A stretch of DNA of 64,000 bases from contig NZ_JAFMPY010000006.1 of NCBI RefSeq assembly GCF_017353515.1, positions 62,001 through 126,000 on the forward strand, in the 5' to 3' direction. This document shows positions 17,064-26,446 of this stretch, piece by piece (position 1 is the stretch's first letter; each line of letters starts with the position of its first letter). Under the pieces are notes generated by a model, which made no database searches, was not told where the DNA came from, and saw only the letters and a program-made list of their open reading frames with translations. Origin of the DNA: Jiella sonneratiae (GTDB lineage: Bacteria; Pseudomonadota; Alphaproteobacteria; Rhizobiales; Rhizobiaceae). Position numbers and translations under genes: made by a program.

Positions 17064-17297
17064 GCAGGGCCGCGCCGCCGCCTCTTGCATCACCGGCCGA
17101 GACGTCATTCACTCCGATCTGACACAGACTGACGACCCCGCGGGCGTATTCCGCCGCAACTGCCGGGCTGGAACCGGCGACGCGCGGCGCCAGTTTCTGT
17201 GACGAAACTGTGAAGCGGCCCGAAGAGGCCGCGACGGGAGAGGTCGGCTCGCGGCTTCGCGGCGGCCTTCGGGAAACGCCAGGGAAGGGTCGCCGGT

Positions 17298-17948
17298 ATG
17301 GGAATTCGCAAGCAGCTCTTGGTGGTCAAGCTCGGTGGCAGTTCGGCGACCTCGCCGGATCTCGCCCGCTGGGTCAGGGCGCTCGAACAGGCGCGTCTGC
17401 CGATGGTGGTGGTGCCGGGCGGCGGGCCGTTCGCCAACACGGTTCGGCGCTATCAGTCGAAGCTCGGCTTCGACGACCGGGCGGCCCACGAAATGGCGAT
17501 CCTCGGCATGGAACAGTTCGGTCTCGCCCTCGTCAGCCTGTCGACGCGGATGGTCCGGGCGCGCGACCGCAGCGAGATCGATACGGCGATCGAGGCCGGC
17601 CGGATCCCGGTCTGGCTGCCACGCGACGTCGCCCTCACGGCATCGGACATCGCCCAGGACTGGACCGTCACCTCCGATTCGCTGGCGGCCTGGCTGGCAC
17701 GCCGCCTTTCGGCCTCCGACCTCTGCCTGATCAAGCAGATCGACGTGCCGAAGGGCAGCGACGTCGAGGCGCTGGTCGGGGCGAAGATCGTCGACGACAT
17801 GTTCGGCTTCCATCTCGCCGAGGCGGCGAGGGTTCACGTGGCGGGCCCGGGGGATCTGTCTGCGGCGGGGATGCGCCTTGCGGAGGGGAAGGTTCCCGGC
17901 CATCTCCTCGCCCGCCAGCCGGCGCGTCTCGTCGCCGTCGCCGGTTGA
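17298..17948 (+). CDS. mfnE: Amino acid kinase family protein (MfnE-like)
   Basis: A 216-residue amino-acid-kinase fold: VVKLGGSS at the start, VVPGGGPFANTVRR for phosphate binding, DWTVTSDSLAAWLARR and the LCLIKQID strand. In methanogens the homologous MfnE phosphorylates aminomethylfuran phosphate; methylotrophic bacteria carry a homologue among their H4MPT/methanofuran genes. Context (MfnB 234 bases upstream, DHPS-like protein downstream) supports that assignment over a generic aspartate kinase. No ACT domain is attached. The spacer 17064-17297 shows no gene. Confidence 0.82.
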   Translation: MGIRKQLLVVKLGGSSATSPDLARWVRALEQARLPMVVVPGGGPFANTVRRYQSKLGFDDRAAHEMAILGMEQFGLALVSLSTRMVRARDRSEIDTAIEAGRIPVWLPRDVALTASDIAQDWTVTSDSLAAWLARRLSASDLCLIKQIDVPKGSDVEALVGAKIVDDMFGFHLAEAARVHVAGPGDLSAAGMRLAEGKVPGHLLARQPARLVAVAG

Positions 17949-18016
17949 GCGGCATCTGGCCGGTTCCGCCGCCGGCGGGCTTTTCAACCGGCCGGGAATG
18001 ACCGACATAGCGGGCC

Positions 18017-19456
18017 ATGGCGAAACCGCGACTGCTCTTCCTGACCGGCCATCTGGCCCGACCGCGCCTGGAACGGATCCTCGCCGGCCTCGATGCCGCG
18101 GATTTTAGCTGGGCGATCGCGGATATCGGGGTCAAGGTCGCCGCCCTCGCCACCGGCGAGATCATCGAGCGGCGGCTGGCCCGGCCGGTCGAGGCCGACC
18201 GCGTCGTCCTGCCGGGGCGCTGCCGCGCCGATCTCGGCCGGCTCGAGGCCTCCTTCGGCGTCCCCTTCGTGCGCGGGCCGGACGAACTCGCCGACCTGCC
18301 GGCCTTTCTCGGACGCAAGGGCGGCCCGCCCGATCTCTCCCGGCATGCCATGCGGATCTTCGCGGAGATCGTTGACGCGACCGCGCATCCGGTCGAGGCG
18401 ATCGTCGAACGGGCGGCGAGGATGCGCGGCGAGGGCGCCGACGTCATCGACCTCGGCTGCCTGCCGGACACGCCGTTTCCGCATCTCGAAGCGACCATCT
18501 GCGCCCTGAAGGCCGCCGGTCACCGGGTCAGCGTCGATTCCGCCGACCCCGACGAGCTCTCACGGGGCACGCGGGCCGGCGCCGACTACCTCCTCAGCCT
18601 CACCGAGGAAACGCTGGATATCGCCCGGGAGGGTGATGCCGTGCCGGTGCTCGTTCCGGCAACGCCGCACGACCTCGACTCGCTCGACCGGGCGATCGAG
18701 AAGGCACGGGCGATGGGGATCGACGTCATCGCCGACCCGATCCTCGATCCGATCCATTTCGGCTTTTCCGCCTCGCTGGCGCGCTATCACGAGCTGCGTC
18801 GGCGCCATCCGCAGATCTCCATCCTGATGGGAACCGGCAATCTCACCGAACTCACCGACGCCGACACGTCGGGCATCACCGCGACGCTGCTCGGCATCTG
18901 CTCGGAACTCGCCATCGACAATCTCCTCGTCGTCCATGTCAGCCCGCACACCCGCCGGACGATCGCCGAGCATGATGCGGCCCGGCGCATGTTCTTTGCG
19001 GCGCGGCAGGACAACGCCCTGCCGCGCGGCTATTCCAACGCGCTTTTGCAGGTCCACGACGTCAAGCCCTTCGCCGTGACGCCCGAGGAACTCGGCGAGA
19101 TGGCCGCGACGATCAAGGACCGCAACTACCGGATCGAGACCGCCGAGGACGGCATCCACCTCTACAACCGCGACATCCATGCGGTCGCGACCGACGCCTT
19201 CGAGCTGTTTCCGCACATCGAGGTGGACGGCGACACCGGCCATGCCTTCTATCTCGGGGCGGAACTCCAGAAGGCCGAGATCGCCTTCCGGCTCGGCAAG
19301 CGCTATGCCCAGGACACAGCCCTCGACTTCGGCGTCGGGGCACCGCGCGACGAGGAGGACCGGACGCGGCTGGAAGAGGCGGGCCATACGCTGAAGGCGA
19401 AGAAGAACCCCCGGCGTGCGGAAGCTGCCGGGAAAGACGACGGCGAGGGGAGGTGA
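18017..19456 (+). CDS. Dihydropteroate synthase-like protein, DUF6513 (H4MPT biosynthesis)
   Basis: A 479-residue protein. Residues 1-110 are the DUF6513-type N-terminal domain (LFLTGHLARPRLERIL). Residues about 115-400 form a TIM barrel related to dihydropteroate synthase, with GADVIDLGCLPDTPFP, VSVDSADPDE and ILMGTGNLTELTDAD. The C-terminal 70 residues are charged and include an AEIAFRLGKRYAQDTALDFG segment. Archaeal and methylotroph members of this family are linked to methanopterin assembly. It is co-oriented with the kinase gene and ends 4 bases before the next start, within one operon. Confidence 0.85.
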   Translation: MAKPRLLFLTGHLARPRLERILAGLDAADFSWAIADIGVKVAALATGEIIERRLARPVEADRVVLPGRCRADLGRLEASFGVPFVRGPDELADLPAFLGRKGGPPDLSRHAMRIFAEIVDATAHPVEAIVERAARMRGEGADVIDLGCLPDTPFPHLEATICALKAAGHRVSVDSADPDELSRGTRAGADYLLSLTEETLDIAREGDAVPVLVPATPHDLDSLDRAIEKARAMGIDVIADPILDPIHFGFSASLARYHELRRRHPQISILMGTGNLTELTDADTSGITATLLGICSELAIDNLLVVHVSPHTRRTIAEHDAARRMFFAARQDNALPRGYSNALLQVHDVKPFAVTPEELGEMAATIKDRNYRIETAEDGIHLYNRDIHAVATDAFELFPHIEVDGDTGHAFYLGAELQKAEIAFRLGKRYAQDTALDFGVGAPRDEEDRTRLEEAGHTLKAKKNPRRAEAAGKDDGEGR

Positions 19457-19460
19457 GGCC

Positions 19461-20036
19461 TTGGCCTATATTCGCGAGACGATCCTGACCACCATTTCCG
19501 AGGCCGGCGAAGTCCACATCGCGCCGCTCGGCATCATCCAGGAGGGCGACGGTTGGGTCATCGCGCCGTTCCGGCCCTCGACGACCCTCGCCAATATCGA
19601 GGCCAACGGCATTGCCGTCGTCAACTACACCGACGAGGCGAAGATCTTCGCCGGCTGCCTCACCGGCCGCAAGGACTGGCCGCTGGCGCCGGTCGAGGGC
19701 TGCCCGGTGCCGCGGCTCGAAGCGGCGCTTTCCCACGACGTCCTGAAGGTCGAGCGGGTCAGCGACGACGCGGCGCGGCCACGCTTCTTCTGCAGGGTCG
19801 TCTCCTCGGGGCAGCACCGGCCCTTCACCGGCATGAACCGCGCCAAGGCGGCGGTGCTCGAGGCCGCGATCCTGGTCAGCCGGCTGAAGATGCTGCCGGC
19901 CGAGAAGATCGAGACCGAGATCGCCTATCTGAAGATCGCCATCGACAAGACCGCCGGCCCGGACGAGGAGACCGCCTTCTACTGGCTGCTCGAAAAGGTC
20001 ATTGAGCATCTGGCGGAGGTTGAGGCAACGCAGTGA
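19461..20036 (+). CDS. DUF447-family protein (C1-cofactor cluster)
   Basis: A 191-residue protein of the DUF447 family, an FMN-binding split-barrel fold known from methanogens and from the H4MPT gene clusters of methylotrophic bacteria. The N-terminus reads AYIRETILTTISEAGEVHIAPLGI; FRPSTTLANIEANGIAVVNYTDE and a FFCRVVSSGQHRPFTGMNRAK segment follow. Its reaction is not established. The start is TTG 19461, directly behind GGGGAGGTGAGGCC. The ATG at 19416 would overlap the upstream gene by 41 bases and is less likely. Confidence 0.82.
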   Translation: MAYIRETILTTISEAGEVHIAPLGIIQEGDGWVIAPFRPSTTLANIEANGIAVVNYTDEAKIFAGCLTGRKDWPLAPVEGCPVPRLEAALSHDVLKVERVSDDAARPRFFCRVVSSGQHRPFTGMNRAKAAVLEAAILVSRLKMLPAEKIETEIAYLKIAIDKTAGPDEETAFYWLLEKVIEHLAEVEATQ

Positions 20037-20077
20037 GGCCGGTCGGCGATTTCGACGTTTCGGCCGCGGAATTTTTT
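20037..20077 (+). terminator. Terminator after the DUF447 gene
   Basis: GGCCG and CGGCC enclose an inner GTCG/CGAC stem, and six T residues follow at 20072-20077. It starts immediately after the stop codon. The remaining spacer to 20258 should hold the promoter of the aldehyde oxidoreductase operon, but no clear promoter elements are visible. Confidence 0.55.
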
Positions 20078-20258
20078 GCCCGACACGCACCGGATGCCGC
20101 ACGGATCATTCGTTGGCCAATGGCTTATTGAACACTTCGTCACCCCACTCGAAACCATCGGGTCGTGCCCTCGTTAACGAACGGATTTCGAACCGTTCCA
20201 AACTGGGCGTGGCTAAGCATCGCGCCCGACGGACGCCAACGAAGGGCGAGTTCACGCA

Positions 20259-20768
20259 ATGAAGCTGAAGATCAACGGGAGCGAGTACACGCTCGACGTC
20301 GACATGCGCACGTCGCTGCTCGACGCCTGCCGCGACCATCTGGGGCTCACCGGCTCGAAGAAGGGCTGCGACCACGGCCAGTGCGGCGCCTGCACGATGC
20401 TGGTCAACGGCCGGCGGATCAATTCCTGCCTGACCCTCGCCGTCATGCACGAGGGCGACGAGATCACCACCATCGAGGGGCTCGGCAATCCGGCCGCTCT
20501 CCACCCGATGCAGGAGGCCTTCCTGCACCACGACGGCTTCCAGTGCGGCTACTGCACGCCGGGTCAGATCGTCTCGGCGGTCGGGATGCTCGGCGAGGTC
20601 GCCGACGGCTGGCCGAGCCACGCCAGCGCCGACGTCAACGGGCGCCCCGAACTTTCGGGCGGCGAGATCCGCGAGCGCATGAGCGGCAATCTCTGCCGCT
20701 GCTCGGCCTATCCCAACATTGTCGACGCCATCGAGACCGCCAGCGCCAAGCTGAAGGAGACCGCATGA
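20259..20768 (+). CDS. Aldehyde oxidoreductase iron-sulphur subunit (PaoA-like, cytoplasmic)
   Basis: A 169-residue protein with two [2Fe-2S] clusters: a plant-ferredoxin type (C37, C42, C45, C57) and a four-helix type (C96, C99, C146, C148). It is the electron-transfer subunit of a xanthine-oxidase-family molybdoenzyme. E. coli PaoA carries a Tat signal; here the chain begins [10 protein letters not shown] at the ferredoxin domain and no in-frame extension exists, so the complex should be cytoplasmic. It overlaps the next gene by 4 bases (ATGA). Confidence 0.9.
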   Translation: MKLKINGSEYTLDVDMRTSLLDACRDHLGLTGSKKGCDHGQCGACTMLVNGRRINSCLTLAVMHEGDEITTIEGLGNPAALHPMQEAFLHHDGFQCGYCTPGQIVSAVGMLGEVADGWPSHASADVNGRPELSGGEIRERMSGNLCRCSAYPNIVDAIETASAKLKETA

Positions 20769-21736
20769 GACCGTTCGAATACGCGAGGGCGGGCGACGTC
20801 GCGGAGGCCGGTCGGCTTGCCGGGCGCTTCATCGCCGGCGGCACCAATCTCCTCGACCTGATGAAGCTCGAGGTCGAGACGCCCGAAAAGCTCGTCGACA
20901 TCACCCGTCTGCCGCTGCGCGGCATCGAGGAGACGGACGACGGTGGACTCAGGATCGGCGCTCTCGTCACCAATTCCGATCTCGCCGCCGAACCGTGCAT
21001 CCGCCGCGACTACGAGGTGTTGTCGCGGGCGCTGCTCGCCGGTGCCTCCGGTCAGCTGCGCAACAAGGCGACGACCGGCGGCAATCTCCTCCAGCGCACC
21101 CGCTGCAACTATTTCTACGAGCCGTCCCAGCCCTGCAACAAGCGCGAGCCGGGATCGGGCTGCGGCGCGATCGGCGGCTTCAATCGCATCCACGCCGTCC
21201 TCGGGGCCTCGAAGCACTGCATCGCCACGCATCCCTCCGACATGGCGGTCGCCATGCGGGTGCTCGATGCCGCCGTCGAGACGCAGAAGGCCGACGGCTC
21301 CAGCCGCACGATCCCGCTCGGCGAACTCTATCGCCTGCCGGGGGAGACGCCGCAGATCGAGACGGTGCTCGAGCCGGGCGAACTGATTACCGCCGTGCGG
21401 CTGCCGAAGCCCCGCGCCGGCACGCAGCGCTACCGCAAGGTTCGCGATCGCGCGTCCTACGCCTTCGCTCTCGTCTCGGTCGCCGCGATCGTCCGCATGG
21501 AGGGCTCGACGATCGCCGAGGCCGGACTCGCCTTCGGCGGCCTCGCCCCGATGCCCTGGCGCGACGCGCAGGTTGAAGCCGCGCTCGTCGGCAAGGAGCC
21601 GACGATGGCGAACTTCGACAAGGCTGCGGACATCCTCCTCGCCGAGGCCGAGGGCCAGGGCGGGAACGACTTCAAGATCCCGCTCGCGCGGCGCACGCTG
21701 AAGGCCGTGCTCGCCGACGCCACGAAGGGAGCATGA
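20765..21736 (+). CDS. Aldehyde oxidoreductase FAD-binding subunit with extra [4Fe-4S] site (PaoB-like)
   Basis: A 323-residue subunit of the CoxM/XdhB family. The FAD-binding N-terminus has [14 protein letters not shown] and [13 protein letters not shown]. An insertion with C114, C124, C133 and C152 supplies the additional [4Fe-4S] cluster typical of PaoB and 4-hydroxybenzoyl-CoA reductase-like enzymes. The C-terminal domain begins near residue 215. It joins the iron-sulphur and molybdenum subunits encoded on either side. Confidence 0.9.
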   Translation: MRPFEYARAGDVAEAGRLAGRFIAGGTNLLDLMKLEVETPEKLVDITRLPLRGIEETDDGGLRIGALVTNSDLAAEPCIRRDYEVLSRALLAGASGQLRNKATTGGNLLQRTRCNYFYEPSQPCNKREPGSGCGAIGGFNRIHAVLGASKHCIATHPSDMAVAMRVLDAAVETQKADGSSRTIPLGELYRLPGETPQIETVLEPGELITAVRLPKPRAGTQRYRKVRDRASYAFALVSVAAIVRMEGSTIAEAGLAFGGLAPMPWRDAQVEAALVGKEPTMANFDKAADILLAEAEGQGGNDFKIPLARRTLKAVLADATKGA

Positions 21737-21740
21737 CGCC

Positions 21741-23969
21741 ATGAACAAGCACGTGATGAACGAAGCGATCGGCGAGACCCGCCTCGATCGTGCCACGCAA
21801 GGGGTGATCGGCAAGGGCGTCGACCGCTACGAGGGCAAGCTGAAGGTCTCCGGCAAGGCGCCTTACGCCTACGAGCATCTCGTCGGCGAGAAGGTCGCCT
21901 ACGGCTTTGTCGTGCCGGGGCCGGTCGGCCGCGCCAAGGTCACGTCGATCGACACCATGGCCGCCCAGTCGCTCGCGGGCGTCCTCGCGGTGGTCAGCGG
22001 CGACCGGGTGATGCACTCCTCTGCCCAGCCGATGGGCCCTGACGTGCCGGCGATGAAGGGCGAGATCTACCATTACAACCAGCCGGTGGCGCTGGTTGTG
22101 GCGGAAAGCTTCGAGATCGCCCGCCATGCCGCCAGCCTGGTCAAGGTGGAATACGAGGCGCTCGAAGGCCGCTACGAGATCGAGAGCCGCCGCGGCACCG
22201 GGCGTGCCTCCGACGGCGGGCCGATGGCGGCCGATACCAAGCGCGGCGATTTCGAAAAGGCCTTCGCCGCGGCGGAGGTCCAGTTCGACCGCACCTACAC
22301 GACGCCGGCCTATCACGCGGCGGCGATGGAGCCCCATTCGTCGGTCGCGAAGTGGGACGGCGATCAGCTGACCGTCTGGTCGTCCTGCCAGCTCCTCGAC
22401 CTCAACGTCCAGCAGATCGCCAACGGGGTCGGCATCGACGCCTCGAAGGTGCGGTTGCTCAGCCCCTATATCGGCGGCGGCTTCGGCTCGAAGCTCGGCA
22501 TCGGCCCGGACGCCGTCCTCGCATCGCTCGGCGCCCGCGAGGTCGGCCGGCCGGTGAAGCTGGCGTTGACGCGGCAGAACGTCTTCCAGGCGACGTCGCG
22601 GCGCGGCGAGACCATCCAGCGGGTCCGCATCGGCGCGACGCGGGACGGCCGCATCACCTGCTTCGCCCATGAGAGCGAGACGGCGAATGCCGAGGGCGAG
22701 GGCTTCTTCGAACCGTCGGGCATCTCGACCGTCTTCCTCTATCCCGGCTCCGACCGGCTGGTGACGCACCGGGTCGTCACCACCGACGTGCTGACAACCT
22801 CGGCGGTGCGTGCCCCGGGCGAGGCGACGGGAATGCTCGCCACCGAAAGCGCGCTCGACGAGCTTGCCGAGATGTTCGGCATCGATCCCATCGAGTTCCG
22901 CAGGAAGAACGAGCCGGAAAAGGATCCGCAGGAGGACGTGCCGTTCTCCTCGCGCCGGCTGCTCGAATGCATCGACGAGGGGGCGAAGCGCTTCGGCTGG
23001 TCCGACCGGCCGAAGACGCCCGCCTCGCGGCGCGAAGGCGAGTGGCTGATCGGCTGGGGCATGGCCTCGGCGAGCCGCGCCAACTCGCTGATGGCGTCCT
23101 CCGCCGAGATCGAGATGGATCCGGCCGGCCGGGCGACGGTGAAGACGTCGATGACCGACATCGGCACCGGCACCTACACCATCCTGCAGCAGATCGCCGC
23201 CGAGATGCTCGGCCTGCCGCTCGATCATGTCGACGTCCTCCTCGGCGATACCTCGCTGCCGGAATCCTCCGGCTCCGGCGGCTCCTGGGGCGCGAACTCG
23301 GCCGGTTCCTCGGTCTATGTCGCGGCCGAGGCGGTGGTCGCGGAATTCGCCAAGCGGCTCGGCGTCGAGGCGGAGACCCTGACGCTGAAGGACGGGCACG
23401 CGATTTCGGGCAACCGGCAGATCCCGTTTTCCGAGATCCTCGAGGGCGAGACGATCCGGGTGACCGGCAAGATCGAACCGGGCGATACGTCGAACGAGAC
23501 CAACCAGGCGAGCTACGGGGCGCATTTCGCCGAGGTCGCGGTCAACGCCACCACCGGCGAGACAAGGGTGCGGCGGCTTCTCACCGTCGGCGCGGCCGGC
23601 CGCATCCTCAACATGAAGACCGCGACGTCGCAGTGCTACGGCGGCCAGATCTGGGGCATCGGCTACGCGCTCGAAGAGGAACTGGTGGTCGACGCCCGCA
23701 ACGGCCTGATCGTCAACCACGACCTTGCCGAGTATCACGTGCCCGTCCATGCCGACGTGCCGAAGCTCGACGTGGTGCTGCTCGAGGACCGCGACCCCTA
23801 TGCCAGTCCGCTCGCCGGCAAGGGCATCGGCGAACTCGCGATCGCCGGCGTCGGGGCGGCGATCAACAACGCCATTCACAACGCCACCGGCATCCGCATC
23901 CGCGACTATCCGGTGACGATGGACAAACTGCTGCCGCATCTTCCCGAGGAGGTCGGCGCGGCGGCCTGA
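21741..23969 (+). CDS. Aldehyde oxidoreductase molybdenum-binding subunit (PaoC-like)
   Basis: A 742-residue catalytic subunit of the xanthine oxidase family. Typical elements are IGGGFGSKLGIGPDAVLA near 250, the VRAPGEATGMLATESALDELAE segment near 360, SSGSGGSWGANSAGSSVYVAAEA near 520, and the catalytic glutamate E698 in GKGIGELAIAG. Substrates in this family include aromatic and aliphatic aldehydes. The position between DUF447 and MfnF-like genes hints at a C1 or alcohol-derived aldehyde. No PaoD/XdhC maturation chaperone is encoded in the window. Confidence 0.9.
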   Translation: MNKHVMNEAIGETRLDRATQGVIGKGVDRYEGKLKVSGKAPYAYEHLVGEKVAYGFVVPGPVGRAKVTSIDTMAAQSLAGVLAVVSGDRVMHSSAQPMGPDVPAMKGEIYHYNQPVALVVAESFEIARHAASLVKVEYEALEGRYEIESRRGTGRASDGGPMAADTKRGDFEKAFAAAEVQFDRTYTTPAYHAAAMEPHSSVAKWDGDQLTVWSSCQLLDLNVQQIANGVGIDASKVRLLSPYIGGGFGSKLGIGPDAVLASLGAREVGRPVKLALTRQNVFQATSRRGETIQRVRIGATRDGRITCFAHESETANAEGEGFFEPSGISTVFLYPGSDRLVTHRVVTTDVLTTSAVRAPGEATGMLATESALDELAEMFGIDPIEFRRKNEPEKDPQEDVPFSSRRLLECIDEGAKRFGWSDRPKTPASRREGEWLIGWGMASASRANSLMASSAEIEMDPAGRATVKTSMTDIGTGTYTILQQIAAEMLGLPLDHVDVLLGDTSLPESSGSGGSWGANSAGSSVYVAAEAVVAEFAKRLGVEAETLTLKDGHAISGNRQIPFSEILEGETIRVTGKIEPGDTSNETNQASYGAHFAEVAVNATTGETRVRRLLTVGAAGRILNMKTATSQCYGGQIWGIGYALEEELVVDARNGLIVNHDLAEYHVPVHADVPKLDVVLLEDRDPYASPLAGKGIGELAIAGVGAAINNAIHNATGIRIRDYPVTMDKLLPHLPEEVGAAA

Positions 23970-24005
23970 TCACCGCGCCAAGCCGCCGTCATGGCATGAA
24001 TCTCT

Positions 24006-24037
24006 GGGCCGGTGCGTATCGCGCCGGCCCCGTTTTT
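24006..24037 (+). terminator. Rho-independent terminator after the aldehyde oxidoreductase operon
   Basis: GGGCCGGTGC pairs with GCGCCGGCCC (one G-T pair) around GTATC, followed by CG and five T. It lies 37 bases after the molybdenum subunit stop and ends the plus-strand operon before the convergent MfnF-like gene. Confidence 0.8.
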
Positions 24038-24173
24038 CGTGCCGTTCGGTCATCACACCGGCACGTTGCCGCGCCACCGAAACGCTTCTCCCCGGCCGGC
24101 CTGCAGGCGAAGCGCGCACCGGCGCCGCCCGCGTCTCTTCGGGCTCTTGCCGGCGCGGCCCCTGCTGCGACGG

Positions 24174-25208
24174 TCAGGTCGTCCGCCCCGCCAGGACGGC
24201 CAGCGCCGCCGCCGGCGCCGCCCGGCAGACGGCGTCGCGCAGTTCGGCGGGGCAATCGAAGAGATCGGGAAAGTCGACCACCCCGCGGTCGAGCCTCGCT
24301 GCGAGGCGCTTCAGCACCGGCCGCCCGGTTCCGGCGACGACGACCGGCGCGTCCTCCGAGACGTCCTCGCGCGACAGGACGAGGAGGACGGCGTCGTGGA
24401 TCTTTCTGAGCTGTTCCTCGGCAAAGCCATGGGCGAGCCATTCCCAGGCGCCGTCGGTGCCGTCCTCGGCATCGAGACCGATCATCCGGGCGAGGCGCCG
24501 GCGGGAGGCCTCGACCGTCTTCTCGGCATTGTCCGCGGCGGGGTAGAGGTCGTCGGCCTCGTCGAGGACGCCGACGATGCGCTGGACGTCGGCCATCGTC
24601 GCGAAGAACTCGTTCATCACCGGCACGACGCGCCCGGCAAAGGCGGCCCGGCCGGCGACGGCCATCAGCGGCGTGCGGGTGTAGCCCTGATAGACGAGTT
24701 CACCGCAGGCGAGCCGGGCGTTGTCGCTGGCGCCGGCCGCCTTCACGGCGCCGCCGGCGACGGGCAGGATGTCGGTGGTGGTCGACCCCATGTCGACGAA
24801 CACCGCCTCTTCGATCGATGCGGCGACGAGGGCGGCGCTGGCATGCCAGTTGGCCGAGGCGATCTCGCCGGCATGGGAGCGGGCGTCGCCTGGCGCGAGG
24901 AAACCCGCCGCGCCGCCATAGAGGAGGACGTCGCCGGACAGCCGCGCGCCGAACAGCCGGGCCAGCCGCTCGACGCCTTCGCGGCGCGACGCAAAGACGT
25001 CCGAGAGCTCGCCGGTCATGGTGACGACATGGCGATCGACCGATTCGGCATCGATCTCGCCGAGGATCCGGCCGAGTCCGGCTTCCAGATGATCGAGGCC
25101 CTGCCAGATCGGGGTGCGTTCCTGGAAGACGCGCAGGATGCGGTCGTTTTCGGCAAGCGCTGCCTTGAGATGCGCGCCGCCGACGTCCCAGCCCAGAATT
25201 CTCGTCAT
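24174..25208 (-). CDS. H4MPT-linked C1 transfer pathway protein (hydantoinase/oxoprolinase-like, MfnF-like)
   Basis: A 344-residue protein of the actin-like ATPase fold: ILGWDVGGAHLKAAL (phosphate 1), EAVFVDMGSTTTDILPV (phosphate 2) and VVAGTGRPVLKRLA near the end. It belongs to the family annotated as H4MPT-linked C1 transfer pathway protein; the archaeal homologue MfnF joins the furan and tyramine parts of methanofuran. ATG 25208 gives a start directly at the first motif. It is encoded opposite to both neighbours and converges on the aldehyde oxidoreductase operon. Confidence 0.83.
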   Translation of the reverse strand: MTRILGWDVGGAHLKAALAENDRILRVFQERTPIWQGLDHLEAGLGRILGEIDAESVDRHVVTMTGELSDVFASRREGVERLARLFGARLSGDVLLYGGAAGFLAPGDARSHAGEIASANWHASAALVAASIEEAVFVDMGSTTTDILPVAGGAVKAAGASDNARLACGELVYQGYTRTPLMAVAGRAAFAGRVVPVMNEFFATMADVQRIVGVLDEADDLYPAADNAEKTVEASRRRLARMIGLDAEDGTDGAWEWLAHGFAEEQLRKIHDAVLLVLSREDVSEDAPVVVAGTGRPVLKRLAARLDRGVVDFPDLFDCPAELRDAVCRAAPAAALAVLAGRTT

Positions 25209-25364
25209 GAAATCAACGTCTCGAAGTCGTTTCCGGATGCCGTCCCGCCCGAAGCCCGGCGGCGACGGGGAGGATATGCCGGCCTCGCGCGGCCGCCCGT
25301 TCTGGCCGCCTCGCAATGCTTGCGGTATATGACCACCGAAAGCCAACCGGTCTCAAGGTTCAAG

Positions 25365-26111
25365 ATGCAAGTCGTTCCGGTCCTCGACGTCAAGGGCGGC
25401 AGCGTCGTGCGGGGCGTCATGGGCGACCGGGCGAACTATCGGCCGATCGAAACGCCGCTCTCCAACACTGCCGAGCCGCTGGCCGTCGCCCGCGGCCTTC
25501 TGTCCCTTCATTCGTTCGGCGCGCTCTACGTCGCCGATCTCGACGCCATCGAAGGCGTGGTGGTGGAGGGCGTGCTGGAGGAGGGGGCCGGTCGCCGGCG
25601 GCGTGGCGAGCCCGACGAGGCGCTGATGGCGGACCTCGTCGCGGCGCATCCCGGCATCGCGCTCTGGCTCGATGCCGGGGTCGCGAGCTTCGACGAGGCG
25701 ATGGCGATCGACGCCCTGCCGGGGGTCCTCTGCGTCGTCGGCTCCGAATCGGTGGACGGGCCCGCCACCGTCGGCAGGCTGTCGGAGGCGACCGACTTCG
25801 CGCTGTCGCTCGACTTTCGCGGCGAGGCCTTCCTCGGGCCGCGCGAAATCCTCGATGATGCGGGGCTCTGGCCGGATCGGCTGATCGTCATGACGCTCGC
25901 CAAGGTCGGCAGCGGCGCCGGGCCGGACTTCGATCGTCTCGAAGCGATCAGGGCGCGGGCCGGGGACCGCGACGTCTTCGCCGCCGGCGGGGTGCGCGGG
26001 CCGGAGGACCTTCGTCGGCTGGCGGCGATGGGGATCTCCGGGGCGCTGGTCGCATCCGCGCTGCACGACGGCCGCATCGCCGCCGCCGATCTCTCGGCCT
26101 TGCCCGGCTGA
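25365..26111 (+). CDS. HisA/HisF-related TIM-barrel protein (C1-cofactor cluster)
   Basis: A 248-residue TIM barrel beginning MQVVPVLDVKGGSVVRGVMG, as in proFAR-isomerase relatives, with a phosphate-binding AAGGVRGPEDLRRL loop and GISGALVASALHDG near the end. It is not the histidine-pathway HisA: no other his gene is nearby, and relatives occur in methanogen and methylotroph C1 clusters. ATG 25365 is preferred (AAGGTTCAAG upstream); ATG 25329 is possible. It is divergent from the MfnF-like gene with a spacer of 156 bases. Confidence 0.75.
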   Translation: MQVVPVLDVKGGSVVRGVMGDRANYRPIETPLSNTAEPLAVARGLLSLHSFGALYVADLDAIEGVVVEGVLEEGAGRRRRGEPDEALMADLVAAHPGIALWLDAGVASFDEAMAIDALPGVLCVVGSESVDGPATVGRLSEATDFALSLDFRGEAFLGPREILDDAGLWPDRLIVMTLAKVGSGAGPDFDRLEAIRARAGDRDVFAAGGVRGPEDLRRLAAMGISGALVASALHDGRIAAADLSALPG

Positions 26112-26239
26112 GCCGAGCTTCGGCGACCCGATCGCGGAACCGCCGCCGGCTCGGCGCGATGCCAGGCCGCGCCGACGCCCCAGGGTCCAGGAATTTTCGG
26201 GTTCTTCGCGCGGGCGGGATGTGCTACCGCGTGGTCTGC

Positions 26240-26311
26240 GCCGGCGTAGCACAGCGGTAGTGCAGCGGTTTTGTAAACCGAAGGTCGGGAGTTCGATCCT
26301 CTCCGCCGGCA
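26240..26311 (+). tRNA. tRNA-Thr (anticodon TGT)
   Basis: The acceptor arm GCCGGCG pairs with CGCCGGC. The anticodon loop is TTTGTAA (TGT), the T arm has GGGAGTTCGATCCTC and the discriminator is A. The CCA end is not encoded (CCG follows). The downstream spacer to 26446 contains no gene. Confidence 0.96.
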
Positions 26312-26446
26312 CCGTTCAATTCCATGAAATCAAAGCATTTTTCGGAAGCGCGCCGTCAAGGCGGTGGCGCACGTGTTCAAACGTGTGCGTCGAGAACCAC
26401 GGTGGCGTCTCGCCGCCGCTCGGGCTCCCGGGAAATCGCCGCTCGA

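Noticed and set aside
20165-20262. N-terminal Tat signal extension for the iron-sulphur subunit
   Set aside because: Upstream reading frames are out of phase with the subunit and contain no twin-arginine motif, so a cytoplasmic form is the better reading.
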